Source of the DNA: Triops longicaudatus
Taxonomy: Eukaryota > Arthropoda > Branchiopoda > Notostraca > Triopsidae
Length of the DNA: 64,000 nt
NCBI GenBank assembly: GCA_022885665.1
Contig: JAGQDJ010000175.1
Coordinates: 62,001 to 126,000, forward strand
Direction: 5' to 3'
Shown here: piece after piece, positions 37,301-50,100 of the stretch
Layout: every line of letters begins with the position of its first letter
How positions within the stretch are numbered: the stretch's first letter is position 1
Program-made: the position numbers and the translations under genes
The notes under the pieces: generated by a model
What the model was told of the DNA's origin: nothing
What the model saw: only the letters and a program-made list of their open reading frames with translations
Database searches by the model: none

Positions 37301-39323
37301 TTACCGTCACCAAAATAGCTTTCGCTACACGTCTCTTGCATCCTTCACATGTGGTACGTTCTCCGTCCCCAAAAGCTTTTCTAAATTTTCTAACAACTAT
37401 GTTTGCAATGCAACGTTAACTGTTAACCGTGAGAGTACGGCCATATCTCTTTCCCTTTTCAAGAAAAAATAAAAAAGGAAAGCTCAAATATTGAAATTGC
37501 TTGGCTCGTTTCAAAGTAAATATGCCCGTAGGGGAGAATTTTTAAAAGTTTAAGTGCCAAAGGAATAGAATTGCTAGTTTATTTGGAGGGTAATACTTGC
37601 GAAGTCGAAATTAGTTTTTTTTTAAACTTGTTTTGTCGTGAAGGCGAAATTGTTTCATTTGTAAGAAAGCGTTTTTTAACGGAAGGTTTTTAAGGATGCC
37701 AAGAATTTGAAGACTCCGCGGAGGATTAGAAGTTAGGGACGTGGTGGGGCCTGTTAGGGCGTAAAGTTCACCTACTACACACTACAGTACAGCACGGAAG
37801 CGCCTTTTCTGCCCTGTTGGTTATATTTGAGTCTGTTTCTAAAGCGTCTCAGTTTTCTCTGAGGCTTCGTGCATGCTTTTCGTGCGGGGTGTGAACTTAA
37901 TGAGAGCTGGGAAGTTTTTGAGGAGAAATGAAAATCGACTTTGCTGTTGCGTTAGTGGACTCTGTATGTGCGTGATTTGGGGACTTTTTTATCACCCAAA
38001 AGTGGAGCTTCGGATACCACAAAGGATTTATTAAATCAGTGAATATTTTAGATTGTGCTTCGGGGGATCTTTTCGTTTTGTACAGAAGCATATTTGCATT
38101 TTCCTCGAAAAGGTATTGTACGTTTGATTTTAAAGTAAATTTCGTAACTCTGTGTGGTATGGAGGTGTAGCGTGCGATTTAGTCAAAGAGTGTCAAATTA
38201 CGGTACGTGGTGTTCCTCAAAACCTCAAGGTAATGCAGGAAACGTGGAAAGTTATCCATGGAAGCATTTGAAATTAGGAAATTTGAGAACCTCTTGCAAA
38301 AATTTCTATCTTATACTTGGGTCTATTAGCTTGGAAAACTAGAGATGGGTGAGAGGTGGAGTAAGAAGTTACGTATTTTTGAGTGTTTTGAGTTGACATT
38401 TTTTGGAAGGGTTGTAATGAGATTAGCGTAAGAAAGATTTCTGAAACCTCATTTGGTGATTATTTGTGCTTTGAGTGTAAGAGTTTGGCTTCTTTGAGGA
38501 AAGTGAGAACCGATTTATGGAAAAGTTAGAATCGGGAAGGCGGAAATAGTTTAATGCTGCTTGGATCTGGATAGTTTCAATGGTTTAGTTCGTTTAATGT
38601 TTGAAGTAAGGAGTGAAAATTTTCCAATATTTTTTCGTATCTTGCCTGGTTTTGGCTGATTGTAAAAAAAGTTGTCCAGTATTCGTTACATTTTTCGTAG
38701 TGTCTTTTATAATTAATATCACAACGAATGAATCCGTTCTCAAGGTCGTCTGTTACTCAAATAGGTCTGTGCGCTGTTAGTATTTTCTCAAACATGGAGA
38801 GCAGTGATCGTGTAGTCTTGTAGATTTAATAATTACTATAGTTACCTATACCCGATATTTTGTACCTATTAATGCGTAAAGTGAAGGATTTCTCAATAAT
38901 ATGTCTGTTTAGCATAAACAAAAGTGGATTTGCCTCGGGTCTTAAAAGGGAACGAAAGGTCTTATTGTGACCTTACGTATACGGTGAACCACTTAAAAAA
39001 GTTGGAAGAACGTTCATGAAATAAATCGTTATTTAATTTTTTATAATTTTCGCATAACAAAATCCCCATTTCACTTAATTCGTTTCCTATTTATTTTATA
39101 AAGAATTTTAGTTTGTCCAGTGTCAAAGTCATGTAATACAGATGTTACTGAAAGCTAGAAATTCAGAACAAAGAGCCAGACTTTAGTAGCAAAATTTTCA
39201 ATAAAAAATAGTGACCTAATCAAACACTCGCATTGCGTTTGACCTTTCTCCCGTTTTTGGCCATGTTTGGTGTTGAAGGAAGTGACGGATCAAATGAAAC
39301 CTTTCGTAAACTTTGGGTAAAGA

Positions 39324-39324
<1 letters not shown>

Positions 39325-39355
<31 letters not shown>
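39325..39355 (+). repeat. Poly(A) tract
   Basis: Thirty-one A bases in the presumed intron upstream of the giant exon. Confidence 0.95.
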
Positions 39356-39359
<4 letters not shown>

Positions 39360-42300
39360 ACGAGAAAGGATAACAAGCTTCTCTCTTCGTATTGGCGGTC
39401 TTCTCTTCTGTTCAGTTTTCAGCCTTCGTTTTGCTTTAGCGTCTTAATTCGTCATAACTTTAAAATTTAAGAACAAAAAATGAAGAAAGTTCTACGACAT
39501 TGATAGGTTCAAGTACTGGAGGCCACGTTGGGATCATAAATGTCCACGAGCTTTTTTTTGTTTTTGTTTAAAAAAAAAAACTGGGGCCATATGGTTAAAC
39601 ACTATAGTGTGCAGTATCAAGTTCTCATAGAAAAGGGCGTGGTCTCAAAAGCGGAGCCTAAAGAGGAAAAAAACTTGTGTTAATTAAAGTCTAAAAATCA
39701 AAAATGTCGCGAGTGGATTTAAAGTGATTTCTTGAACTTCAGAACGTGTAAACGGACCAGCTGCTGAAATTGCGAACACGGTGGGGTTAAAAGGTTTGTT
39801 AAGGGTGTTGGTAGACCAATTTCTCGTAGAAAAGTTGTTGGAAAAGATTCTGTCTTGGGGCCAAAACAGTTTTAAAAGCGTCACGGGCGTCGGAAAGGAG
39901 TCTGGAGCTATTTTTGAAAGAAAGGTGTACCGTTCCATGCCGGTTTCTCTGGGGGAGTAAGAGGCTTGAAGCTCCGCCTATTGAGTAATGTAGCATTGGA
40001 ATGAAAGTTTGCACGTGCTTGGGAGTGAAGTCCAGAGTTTGTGGCGTACTAGCGCAAGCTCCTTTTTAGAAATTAGACATGTTTCCCAGCTTGGCGAAAC
40101 GAGACAAGATAAATTAGTTTTTCCCAAGGGTGGAAATGGGGGGATTAGCCGCAGCTGAGTAGGCGGGGCATTTTTTAACTTAAGGGAGAGAAGTTTTTCT
40201 TGTGAGATTGTTTAAAAAGAATTTTAATCACGTTCTTACCATAATTGCAGTGTTTTCTGTGACTTTCAGAGTTAATTAGAAATAAATTTGTATTCCTAAC
40301 TGTTTCCAACATTTTGACAAAGTTTGAAAACCCGTTTTTGTCGTGAAGTATCGTTAAAAAAGATAGCAGTGATAATGAGTCATTATAGTTTAGATAAAAT
40401 GTGTAATTTCTCTAAAAAGTAAAATTCAAACGGTTAATATCAAGTGTAAAAATTCGTATGGAAACGTATGGAAAACGCTTATCTAGTTTCCAAACACTTT
40501 ACTACTTATATTACATTTTTAATTTTGTGGCTCTAACATTATTAGCTTTCCAAAACAATTGAATCGGTTAATTGCTCTTGAGTGCAGCAGAAATGTATTT
40601 GTTTTTTGTACCTTTATCATGGCAGTGAAAATTGGTCACAGTTACCAAAATTTTTACAGCGTTTTTATATGGAAAGCAAATTCGCGGGGAAAGGGGGAGT
40701 GATGGTGGTAATTTTGTAGTTGGTTCTGACGTAATGTTACTTAGATGGCGTGTTTACACGTGCAAGACTAATGAAGCTCATTGGCACAGAGACATAACAG
40801 CTTCCGTTGTTTAACAGAACGGAACACGATTCTGAATTCTTGAAAGGATGGGACTTGTGTGAACAAGCGGGAAATCTTCAACTCAAGGAAAATCGTTGGA
40901 GGGTTCGTGGGGGGATGCGGTGAAGTTAAGCTCGAGCCTAGCCGAAATAATTTGCACAGACTTCTCTATCTTATTCGTTTGTCTGTTTCCTCACTCTATA
41001 TTCGCCTTCAAAACGTAGGAGTTTTATAGGGGAGACAAGGGTCTATACTCATTGTACCCCCTTGTTCGCTGTCTTTAAAGCATGAAAAATGCACACACCC
41101 CGCAGGTACTGCAAAGAAGGGGGGGGGGGGAGGGTTTATCTAAGGGTTAACTCTTAAAAGGGATTGGCTAGAAACAAAAATGAAATAGGGGCTGTAAAAG
41201 CGATTCACTCCTTGAACTAGCCGGGCTTCGAACAAAAGACTCAAGACTTGTGTGTTTCTAGTTTATCGGAGTACCATCTTGAAAAGATCGAAGCAAGTGG
41301 TAAAACAACAGTAAGTGGAGATCATTGTGGATAAAGATTTTACTGATTGTTTTCTGTCCAATTGGAGAGAATGCCGGTAACAACTCTTGGTTGGAACATT
41401 TATTTACTTTAAAGCTAAACTTACATTAGAAACGGAGGAGTTGAGTAGTTCTGTAAATGTGTTTATGGGATTTCGCAAGATTTGTGACGTTTTGAGTTGT
41501 AGGAAGAACGTTGGTTATTAGGGTACAGTGATGTTGGAAGGCACGTTTTGTTGTGAAAAATGGAAAATTAGGAGATTAAAGTTCTAAATTAGAAGGTTAG
41601 GAAAATTGGAGTTCGTATCTCGAAAACTATTAATCTTGGAAAGATTTTTTTTTGGATGAATCCTTGCTGCCTAAGTTTGTGGGAGCAAACTGGTTTAGTA
41701 TTTGTTAGGGGAAAACGGCCTGTATTTTGAGACTTTTAGAAGGTTTCAGTACTTCAGGGATCTGAAAAATGGTTTTGCAAACCATCGCTATCTCCCTGAC
41801 CGGTTTTCTGGCCGAATATCAAACATGGGAAAGTTAAACAAAATGAAATTGGCAATATTTTTCACTGACAAGAAAGGAATATTCAAACAGATCCCTTCAG
41901 TACTTGTAGATTACTTGTAACTCAGAAATTTGACTTTTTTTAAATGATTATTTAAAGGATTTATTCTTAAAATTCGCTTGTTTACTAACTAATTTTAAAG
42001 CTTGTCATTCATATCTTTTGTTTTAGTTATATTGTACTTGTTTGTTTTGTTTTATGAGTTTATTTCTGTTTACTCTTAATTTATTTTAAAGAAAAACAGT
42101 GTGAAAGATTAAGTAAATTTTGCTTGAGTAAATAAACCATAGGTTTTCCAACCCTAATTGCTTTTCAAGTTCGCTATTTACTTATCAACACGATCAATCT
42201 GGGCGCTCTCTGTGTGAACTGGGGTATAAAATGTAGGTTTTTATTTTTCAGGATCGAATTGCTTACAAGGCTCTAACTGATCAGACGAAATCTGAAGGAG

Positions 42301-44388
42301 CTCTGTCGAATTTTTAGAACAAAATGGTTACCAGAAAACAATTAGGTGAATTTTTGAGTACCCAGTGAAGTAATGAAGTATGAAATGTTTCGTGCAAGTG
42401 AAGTTACAAATGTTTATTTTTCTTCTGTTATCGCTTTTTTGTTGTATCGACTGTTTCAAACGCAATAGGCGTGAAGTAGAAATTTTCTATTTATTTTTTC
42501 TATTCCCACTGTAGGGACATGTACTTAAATGGTGAAATATTTAACAATGCGAAATTTTACGGTGAATTCATTTTCCAGGAAAAGTAGAAAAGTTAGCGAC
42601 CCACCAAACATAGTTCTTCCTAGTAAACCCACGCTCGAAATCGTAAGTTGTTCTGGTGTTTTGGTGGGTCGTATCGGTGTATAGGGACTGAAACCAGGTA
42701 AAGTCGTAGGTTTATAGGGTTTTCCCCTTCGCTTTCACACCTGGAGCATCTGCTAATTACTCATGAACCCTTCACCCTCACCCATCTCCCATAAACCTTT
42801 CAATTCATAGAAGTGAACGTAATATACAAATATTGTTCGTAGTGTCTCGCATTTTAGCTCTGCGTTTCAACTTTATCATAAAAGCCATCCTCGTACAACA
42901 TCGTAGGATATTTTTCCCCACTTTATTTTCTACGTAGCCTCTAAATTGGTGTATTTTATCTCTAAGAAGCATGTCTTGAAGGCTGAAGATTAGGTTGGTT
43001 CCCAGGTTTCAAACAGCGTCATATCCGTTGCCTCTGGCTTTCTGGGAGCTTGTACCAGTTTTAACGTTTTCCAAACAACTTCTGTAAAATCTTGTATCTG
43101 TTTTCACTTGAATGCTATTGTTTTATTCTGAGTCCTTCTTGAAAGGATTTTGAGAGGTTTTGAAAGTTACGGAGTTCCAGTTTTGGTGCGCGAATAATTT
43201 GCAAAGAAATGGGAAAGTTTAATGAAGCAGAAAATGAAAGAGCGCTTTTAGAAAACCGATGGATTTTTTAAAGAGATTTTTATGTATGCATTTTTTAAAG
43301 AAGGGGAACTTTGGCTTGGGGGATCTTTAGAAAGTGGTAAAGGGAAGCTTAGGACCACGGAGGCAGGTGGATCCCCCTTCTCATTTAGCATTACTCTTTC
43401 CTGCGAGCTGGTGGCGAAAGGACGTGTTACGAGTGATGACGGAAACGTTTTTAAGAATCTTCGTAACGTTCGTGTATTACTGAAATTGAAGAATTCATTA
43501 AAGGATAACATGTATCTCGTACAGGTAACCATTGTCCGTTATTTTTCATTCGCGTTATATAATTGTTAAATTGAACTGTGATCCATAAAATTTCGTGCTC
43601 CTTTTGCGAGAAAAGAAACTTAATACAAATTTTCGTGCAAGTCGTATTTTTTTCTAGGGTAAAATAGCTTAAGCAAAATTAAGGTAAGCAATCTGGTTGA
43701 AGTGACAGAACATGCTGTTGTGCGCTAGTTAGCCAATACGAGAAACGGAATACTTGACGTTTTCAGCTAGGGAAAGCTTACAATATAGGACACGACACAA
43801 CAATTGTTGCTAAAAAAGGCCGGTTAAGACGCTGCTGGCGTTGGGTCGTTTATAAAGTACGTTTTGCAGATGTTTTTATTTGCAGGGAGCATTGTGTTCT
43901 AGAATGATTTTATTTAGTACACGAATAGTCGAATAGTGAATACAAATAGTGAATAGTCGTACACGGTATTATAACATTTAATGCATGTTATCTTACTATT
44001 ATTCTGTTATTGTTCATATTTCTTTAAAAATTCTCTTTGTATGTGTGATCGAAAATGCTGGTAGTTAGTGATACTGCCGGGTTCCCGCATAAAAGAAAAA
44101 AAAAGTGGAGCATGAGGTTTAAATTTCTTGGGAAATTTTGTTCGAAGAACAATTGATAAGAAAAGAAGGTTTTTCCGGTACCCGAAACCGCAATATTAGT
44201 GTCATGGTCATAGGCCAAATTTGGAGGATGCATGTCACGGACTGTTTTTGAGAAATCATAAGAAAGGTAGAAGCGAGAACGGTTGACTGTTGTTTTTGGC
44301 GTTTCGAACAGAGTCCTCGATTGTTTCGTGACTTTTCAGACGGAGCTGACTGTCCCTGGGGACCTTTTTTGGAAAGCATTTTAGGCGC

Positions 44389-44390
<2 letters not shown>

Positions 44391-44428
<38 letters not shown>
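44391..44428 (+). repeat. Poly(T) tract
   Basis: Thirty-eight T bases; the lysine-rich open frame on the opposite strand is its translation, not a gene. Confidence 0.95.
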
Positions 44429-44429
<1 letters not shown>

Positions 44430-44850
44430 GTCAAGGTAAGATATTGAGGAGGGGAAAGTGTTTAATTCCTGAAACATAAGCTTTATGAAAAATTTTAGCT
44501 TAAATCGTGCCACTCCTTCGCGATTGCTAAATAAACGCCAGCATTTTAATTATACTTCTGAAAGCTGGTAAAAATTGTTTTTTTTTTTTACATTTAGTAG
44601 AGGTAAATGTATAAAAATAGACTGGATAAAATTCGTGTAATTAATTTGAGAAAGTTAAAGAGAATATATTTCATTATTATTCTTACACAGTCTTTACACT
44701 GCTATAAACAACCCAACTAAATAGCTATGTTATTGTTATTAAACGACTCGCACTGCGTGAAGGAAGAAGAAACTGGAAATGATCGAAAAATAAGTTAGCG
44801 TTTTGCTGAATTAACGTTAGATTTGTCTCAAGTGGCACAGTGTATATTTA

Positions 44851-44893
44851 CCCCCCCCCCCCCCCAAAANAAAAAAAAAAAAAAAAAAAAAAA
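44851..44893 (+). repeat. Poly(C)-poly(A) tract with an ambiguous base
   Basis: Fifteen C are followed by a run of A containing an N at 44870. This is probably a sequencing or assembly weak point. Confidence 0.95.
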
Positions 44894-47178
44894 CACGAGT
44901 ACTTCAGTTGTGTTGATACCGGGAAGCTTTGTGGTGTTAAGGGAAAATGTTTGGATTGTCGCGGTCGTCATCGAGTCAGTGATGCGTTGATGGCGTGCAC
45001 TAAATAAGAAGAACTATGGCACACGCGAGAATCGCGTTGAAGCGGATCACTTTCGTAGTGACACTTATGAAAGCACAGAATCATTCCGTACAAGCTCGGG
45101 GAAAATCAGTTATATTGATTAGAACGTTAATTGTGCACGCTGTTGCTTTAACACAGGTCCAGGTAATCAAGTATAACAGAGTAAACAATTTCAGAACATA
45201 TCGAGTAAACAAGATTACCTGAGTTGCGCAATTTCTTCCCGGTTACATTGATACAGAAAAGTATGTGAATTTTTGCAACTGGCTTAGGAGAAAATTTATG
45301 TACGATTACAAAAGCAGACGCTTTGGCGAATTAGGCTTTCATTTACACAACAGGGCAAACGCTTGTAAAAAGAAATCTAGGACTAGGTGGAGGTGCTTTG
45401 TTCCGGTTGGTCAGTACGCGGTACGGATGTCACTCTACAACGGATGGTTGATCTAAATGGCCAATCTCACTGAGTTTTACCTGCGCTGGAGGTAGTTCCA
45501 GCCATTCAAAGGATGCGCGTTTGAGGTTTTTCATTTTAGTTTCCTCTTACATGTTATAGTGCCGTGTGCTAAACGATCATGTAACGTGTGTGGCGACTTA
45601 AGGGTATTGAGCCCTTTTTCTTTTAGCCAAAGCGTGTAAAAATCTGTTATGGTGTACGTTTTGTGTCAGTTTACACAGTTTTTTGGGCTAAAAAAAAAAT
45701 TGTGGCAAAATTGGCTTGTTTTGGAAACACTGGCGAATGGTGGGAAATTAGGTTGCTTTAGTGTTCGGAACAAGGACTCACGCCGTTCGCATTAATGCGA
45801 CCGAGAAGGTTTGTGCTTTTCTTTTTTGCAATTTATAAAATAATTTCCCACAGACTCCTTGGCCAATTTCCAACTATTGAGCTATCAGACGTCAGACTTC
45901 CGTGCTCAGTGCTGTACCAGCCCCAGACGAGCTGAATTCCGGTTTTGTTAAGGTCTGTTTCAATACATTAGGATGTTGGCTGGTTAAAAAGTTTTCACGT
46001 TTGGCCTTGTACCACATTCCCATGGTGCCCATCACAGTTTTAAAAATAAGATTTGTCGTCACCGCTTTGGAAATTTCCCTTTCAGTTAATATCAATTCGT
46101 TCTATAGTCAGAAGATCTCCCAAAGAATTCGGTACGTGGTGTTGTAAAACGCCGAAAGGAGTTCTACGTTACTTAAGAGTTCCTGACCTTGGCTAGGTTC
46201 GTTGAAAAATGACGTAACTTTGGGCGACTATTCCATTCTGTATGGAATATGTAAAAGATTTGTTTGGAAAAGACATTTTCTAAGCGGTCTCTTAGGTTTG
46301 CTAATAGTTTAAGTTTTCTATCCGGTTTTCGTGAGGAAGAAGAAGGCGAGGTAATAGTCGGCGGCAGGGTGGTAGGGTCTTTTGGAGTATTTATACAGAG
46401 AAGAGTATATAAATAAGGGCGGGAGTGTGGCGAAACCGGATGGAAGACATTACGTTGCCTGGCAGAGCAAAGATTAAGCCTTGTATACCTCCGACAACCT
46501 CTACCAAATAGATCAGTCTCCGTTATGAAGGGCGTGTTCACGTTCCAGATTCGTTAAGCCTCGTAGCAGCGTTTAGCACCCGGTATAGAGCTGATGGAAT
46601 ATCGTCAATAGTTTAAAGCGAACGAAAGTCATAAGAAAGTGACGTGACAAATTGGATGGCTATAGTAGTAACATTCTTAGGGCAGCTTACTGGCAACATA
46701 GACATAAGGTTTCTTACACAGATATGTACGTTATACGATGGAAATACGATGGAAAAATACGTTTATTTTATTATTATTATTTTTTTTAATTGGTAAGAGT
46801 TGTTTCAAACTCGATGTTATTAAGTTCACTTCATTTGGAAATTTTCTTACTTGCTTAGTATTTGTGCCAATTTTTTAAACTTTTTTTTTATTCTAAATAT
46901 CAACATATTCTGTAAAAGTATTCTGTGAAGGTACTCTACAATATAAACTTGGGATTAAAATACAAGGCGGCAATAAGCGACGAACAAGCCACGCCATTAG
47001 AAAAGAAAAAAGGAAAGAAAGAAAGCAGGTATTTGGACCACGTGTTTAGAGAAAATAAGCTCTCACCCTTGTTTACCTTAAGCGGAGTCCCTCATCCTCG
47101 CAATGTGCTGCAAAATTGATCAATTTCTGCTCATTAGTCCGCTAAGACATTAACGAAACTATCTTTTGCTGTTTGCAG

Positions 47179-50100
47179 AGCGTGACGACCGGCATCCGAG
47201 CCAAACCTTGCGCCCCGCCTACTGTCCCACCTGAAGCGATGAGTTACAGACCATCGGTTCTTCTTCCGCCCGAAACTAAACAAAAATCCTCCAGTTTACC
47301 CGGTTACGCACGTGGGTTCCATGACGCGTATCGTAATTACAACCAACAACACCTCAAAGATGACAGCCACGCTAAAGCAAGCCCATCCACCCAGTCCCCC
47401 CCACCAGCCCTTCCTCCGCGTTCCGGAAACGCACCTTGGATTCCCAACTATGCCAACTGGCAGCGACCCTCCGATCACGCCGTTTTACCGTCAAGGAAAC
47501 AGACTCCGCTGTTAGTTCTGAAAGAAGAACCACCAGGGGCGAAACAAGGACAGACTCCGAAGAAAAAATGGGGGTTTGGAAATTTTTTCCTACGAAAAAG
47601 CAAGAAAAAGGAATCGGAAGCCAGCTCCTCTGACTCGGACCAAGCTGAGGCTGTTCAAACACCAAAACTGGGTTTCCTGGCCAGGAGAAAATCCAAGAAA
47701 GAGGCCGACAAGCCTGCGCGAAGACTAGGGGCCGACACAATACGCACGCCACCGGTGTCTGAACCCAAGCCCTCAACCCAGTTCGCCTCTCAACCTTACT
47801 ACAATAGCCCTGTGCCGCGTTCAACGCCATCTCCGGCCGTTTCAGTCAGCCTAACTATCCAGAACCTACGATCCGAACCCGCAACCCACAGTCAACCTCC
47901 TTTGCCCCCTGCAAAACCGTTGTGGGCTTCACATAACAATGTCACAACATCAACAGTGCGGGAGCGACCTGTACCGGCCAGCTCACCCGGGTTCGGATCT
48001 TCGTCGAGATTAAGTCATGCGGGCTCCACCAGTTCGGTAGATGCTGGAACGACGTCCTCAAGCCTCGTGTTGAGGAAAGAGCGTAGAGAGGCTAGGTTAG
48101 CCCGGGCTGCAGCGAGACGAGACGGTTCGGGTCGAGCGAACTCAAGTTCGGATGAGGATTCGAACTCTGCTCAAGGATCCCTGGCCAGCAGTCAGCGATA
48201 TCGGAGTCAGGATAGCTTAGCGAGTAGGGATGGTAGTACGGTGGCGCGCAGGACTCGGTCTGCTAGGACAGAGCGATACTTGCAACGAAAATCCAAAGAT
48301 GACGAAATGTTACGTACCAAAGAGATGGTTGACAGTCGGTTGACGAGTATTGAAAATGGGCGAGAGTCGCAGTCGCCTGCGACGACATCAAAGAAACCCC
48401 CACAGCAGTCGGCCGGACCAAGATGGGCCGCCACGGTGGTGTATCAAGAAACGAGTGAGTTCGAATCACCGGTTGTGTTGCGCAAAGCAACCTCGTCCCA
48501 GTCGAGCCTACCACCTAGTCCTGCGTTGTCCCGTAATGCATTGTCCTACAGTCACGACTCCCGTGATGGGAATAGCAATAGTAACCCAGTTTATATCCGT
48601 CTTCCTGCACCTTCTTCTTCTATGGTGAAAAGTAACTCTGTAGGTAATGCAAGTGTAGTACCTACTCCAAAGCGCAGTCTTACTTCGGCATCGCCAACCT
48701 TAAATGCTGACGACACCAAATTCGCTAGCAAACGATTAGGGCTAAAAAGCGCACCTAGTCCTCCGCTTCCTCCACCTCGGAACCCTAACCAGCGGTCTTA
48801 CCTCTTGCAGATGTCGGAACGACCCACATCCTTCTCTTTTGGTGAAATGCAACGAGATTATCATAACGTGGATAAAGAAGGTCAGATTATCCTGGATCGG
48901 AGTCCCCCTCAGTTGTTTCCTAAACGATCAACGAATGCGACAGGTCGGTCCACGTCCGAACTACAGCTCAACTTTCCTCGATCCAGCACCCGATCCTCAG
49001 CAGTCGCCTCCGTCTCTTCCAATAGCGCCGGAACTTCTAGCGGAATTCCACCATTAATACCACCTCCGGGTAAAACGAGCGAAACGCCACCTTTGCCGGC
49101 GCGCCAGCCAAATGAACCAGTTCGCCGGAGCGCGTCCGAATTTTGGAAGAGTCGGGAGTGCGAATTGCAACAAGTCCACAGGTCGGAGAGTGCACTTCCT
49201 CATAGTAAACCGTGGTTACCGCCACGGAACACCTTAACACCACTTTTATTAGGGACTGCGGGATCGTTAAGCTCATTAAGTAGTTCAGCGATGTCTGATC
49301 TAACACCAAGCCCTTTGATGCACAAGGATCCGCTTGGCTCGAGATCCGTAAATGCGTCACCTACCAGCCAATCAGCCTATAGTAGGTTGTTTAGTCCAAG
49401 GAATTTACCCAGCGTTTGCGAGTCGCCACCTGTACCTCCTAAAGCGAGCAAATCGACGGAACCTGCTACTGGAGGTCACGTTAGAGATCTGGCGCAGATG
49501 AAGCCTACAGGGAATGCCAACTTGGAGGAAGCAATTAGCGAACTTGAAGCTATCTACCAAAGCTTACGATTGAGTGACGAAGATTTACTGGACCGAGCCG
49601 AAAGACGAGACTTACCAACTGCTCATCAGCTACAAGCCAGGATTAGTATAGGTTCAGTAAGTTCTGGCTCAGGTTCTGGTGCGGAATACTTGACCCCTAA
49701 CGGGATCAACTCGGATTTAGATACGCTCAATAACTGGAGCATTTCGGGGTCCTTTGAGTCGATCATTTCACCTAACCAGCGTAATCATGTTAGAGCTCCC
49801 TCCTTGCGCAGGTCAGGCGTTCCTGACAAAGTGGCGGACGATATGGCTTTAAGACGACTACAAAGACGGGATCATCCCGAGCCTGACGCCAACTCAGCGT
49901 TGGCCCTGACAGGCTCATACCTCCTGGTGTCACCTGCCGTCACGCCGACTCCTTCAAATGGCAGTGGGCCCAAGGAAGACATCCGTCGGTCAAACGAACC
50001 CGACATTGTCCAGGACGATTTGGTCAACCGATCGGTTAAGCAAGCAAATTCGGTGAAGATAATTGACCCCCAACCGCCGTTTGGGATCCCTCTAGGACCT

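Larger units (their letters stand above)
37301..47178 (+). other. G/T-skewed, intron-like stretch upstream of the giant exon
   Basis: No coding exon is supported. The plus strand is markedly richer in G than C; one 60-base line near 38.46 kb has about 18 G to 5 C and one near 41.52 kb about 19 to 3. Such skew is typical of transcribed introns read in this direction. Homopolymer tracts occur at 39325-39355 (A), 41119-41130 (G), 44391-44428 (T) and 44851-44893 (C then A). It most likely holds the 5' introns and untranslated exons of the supervillin unit. Confidence 0.4.

Noticed and set aside
39598..39612. Palindrome ACACTATAGTGT
   Set aside because: A 12-bp palindrome alone in AT-rich sequence is expected by chance and has no context.
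44256..44513. Lysine-run open frame on the minus strand
   Set aside because: It translates the poly(T) tract.
47173..47178. TTG as the start of the giant open frame
   Set aside because: These six bases are the end of a splice acceptor (TTGCAG); the exon begins at 47179 and the first in-frame ATG is 47239.
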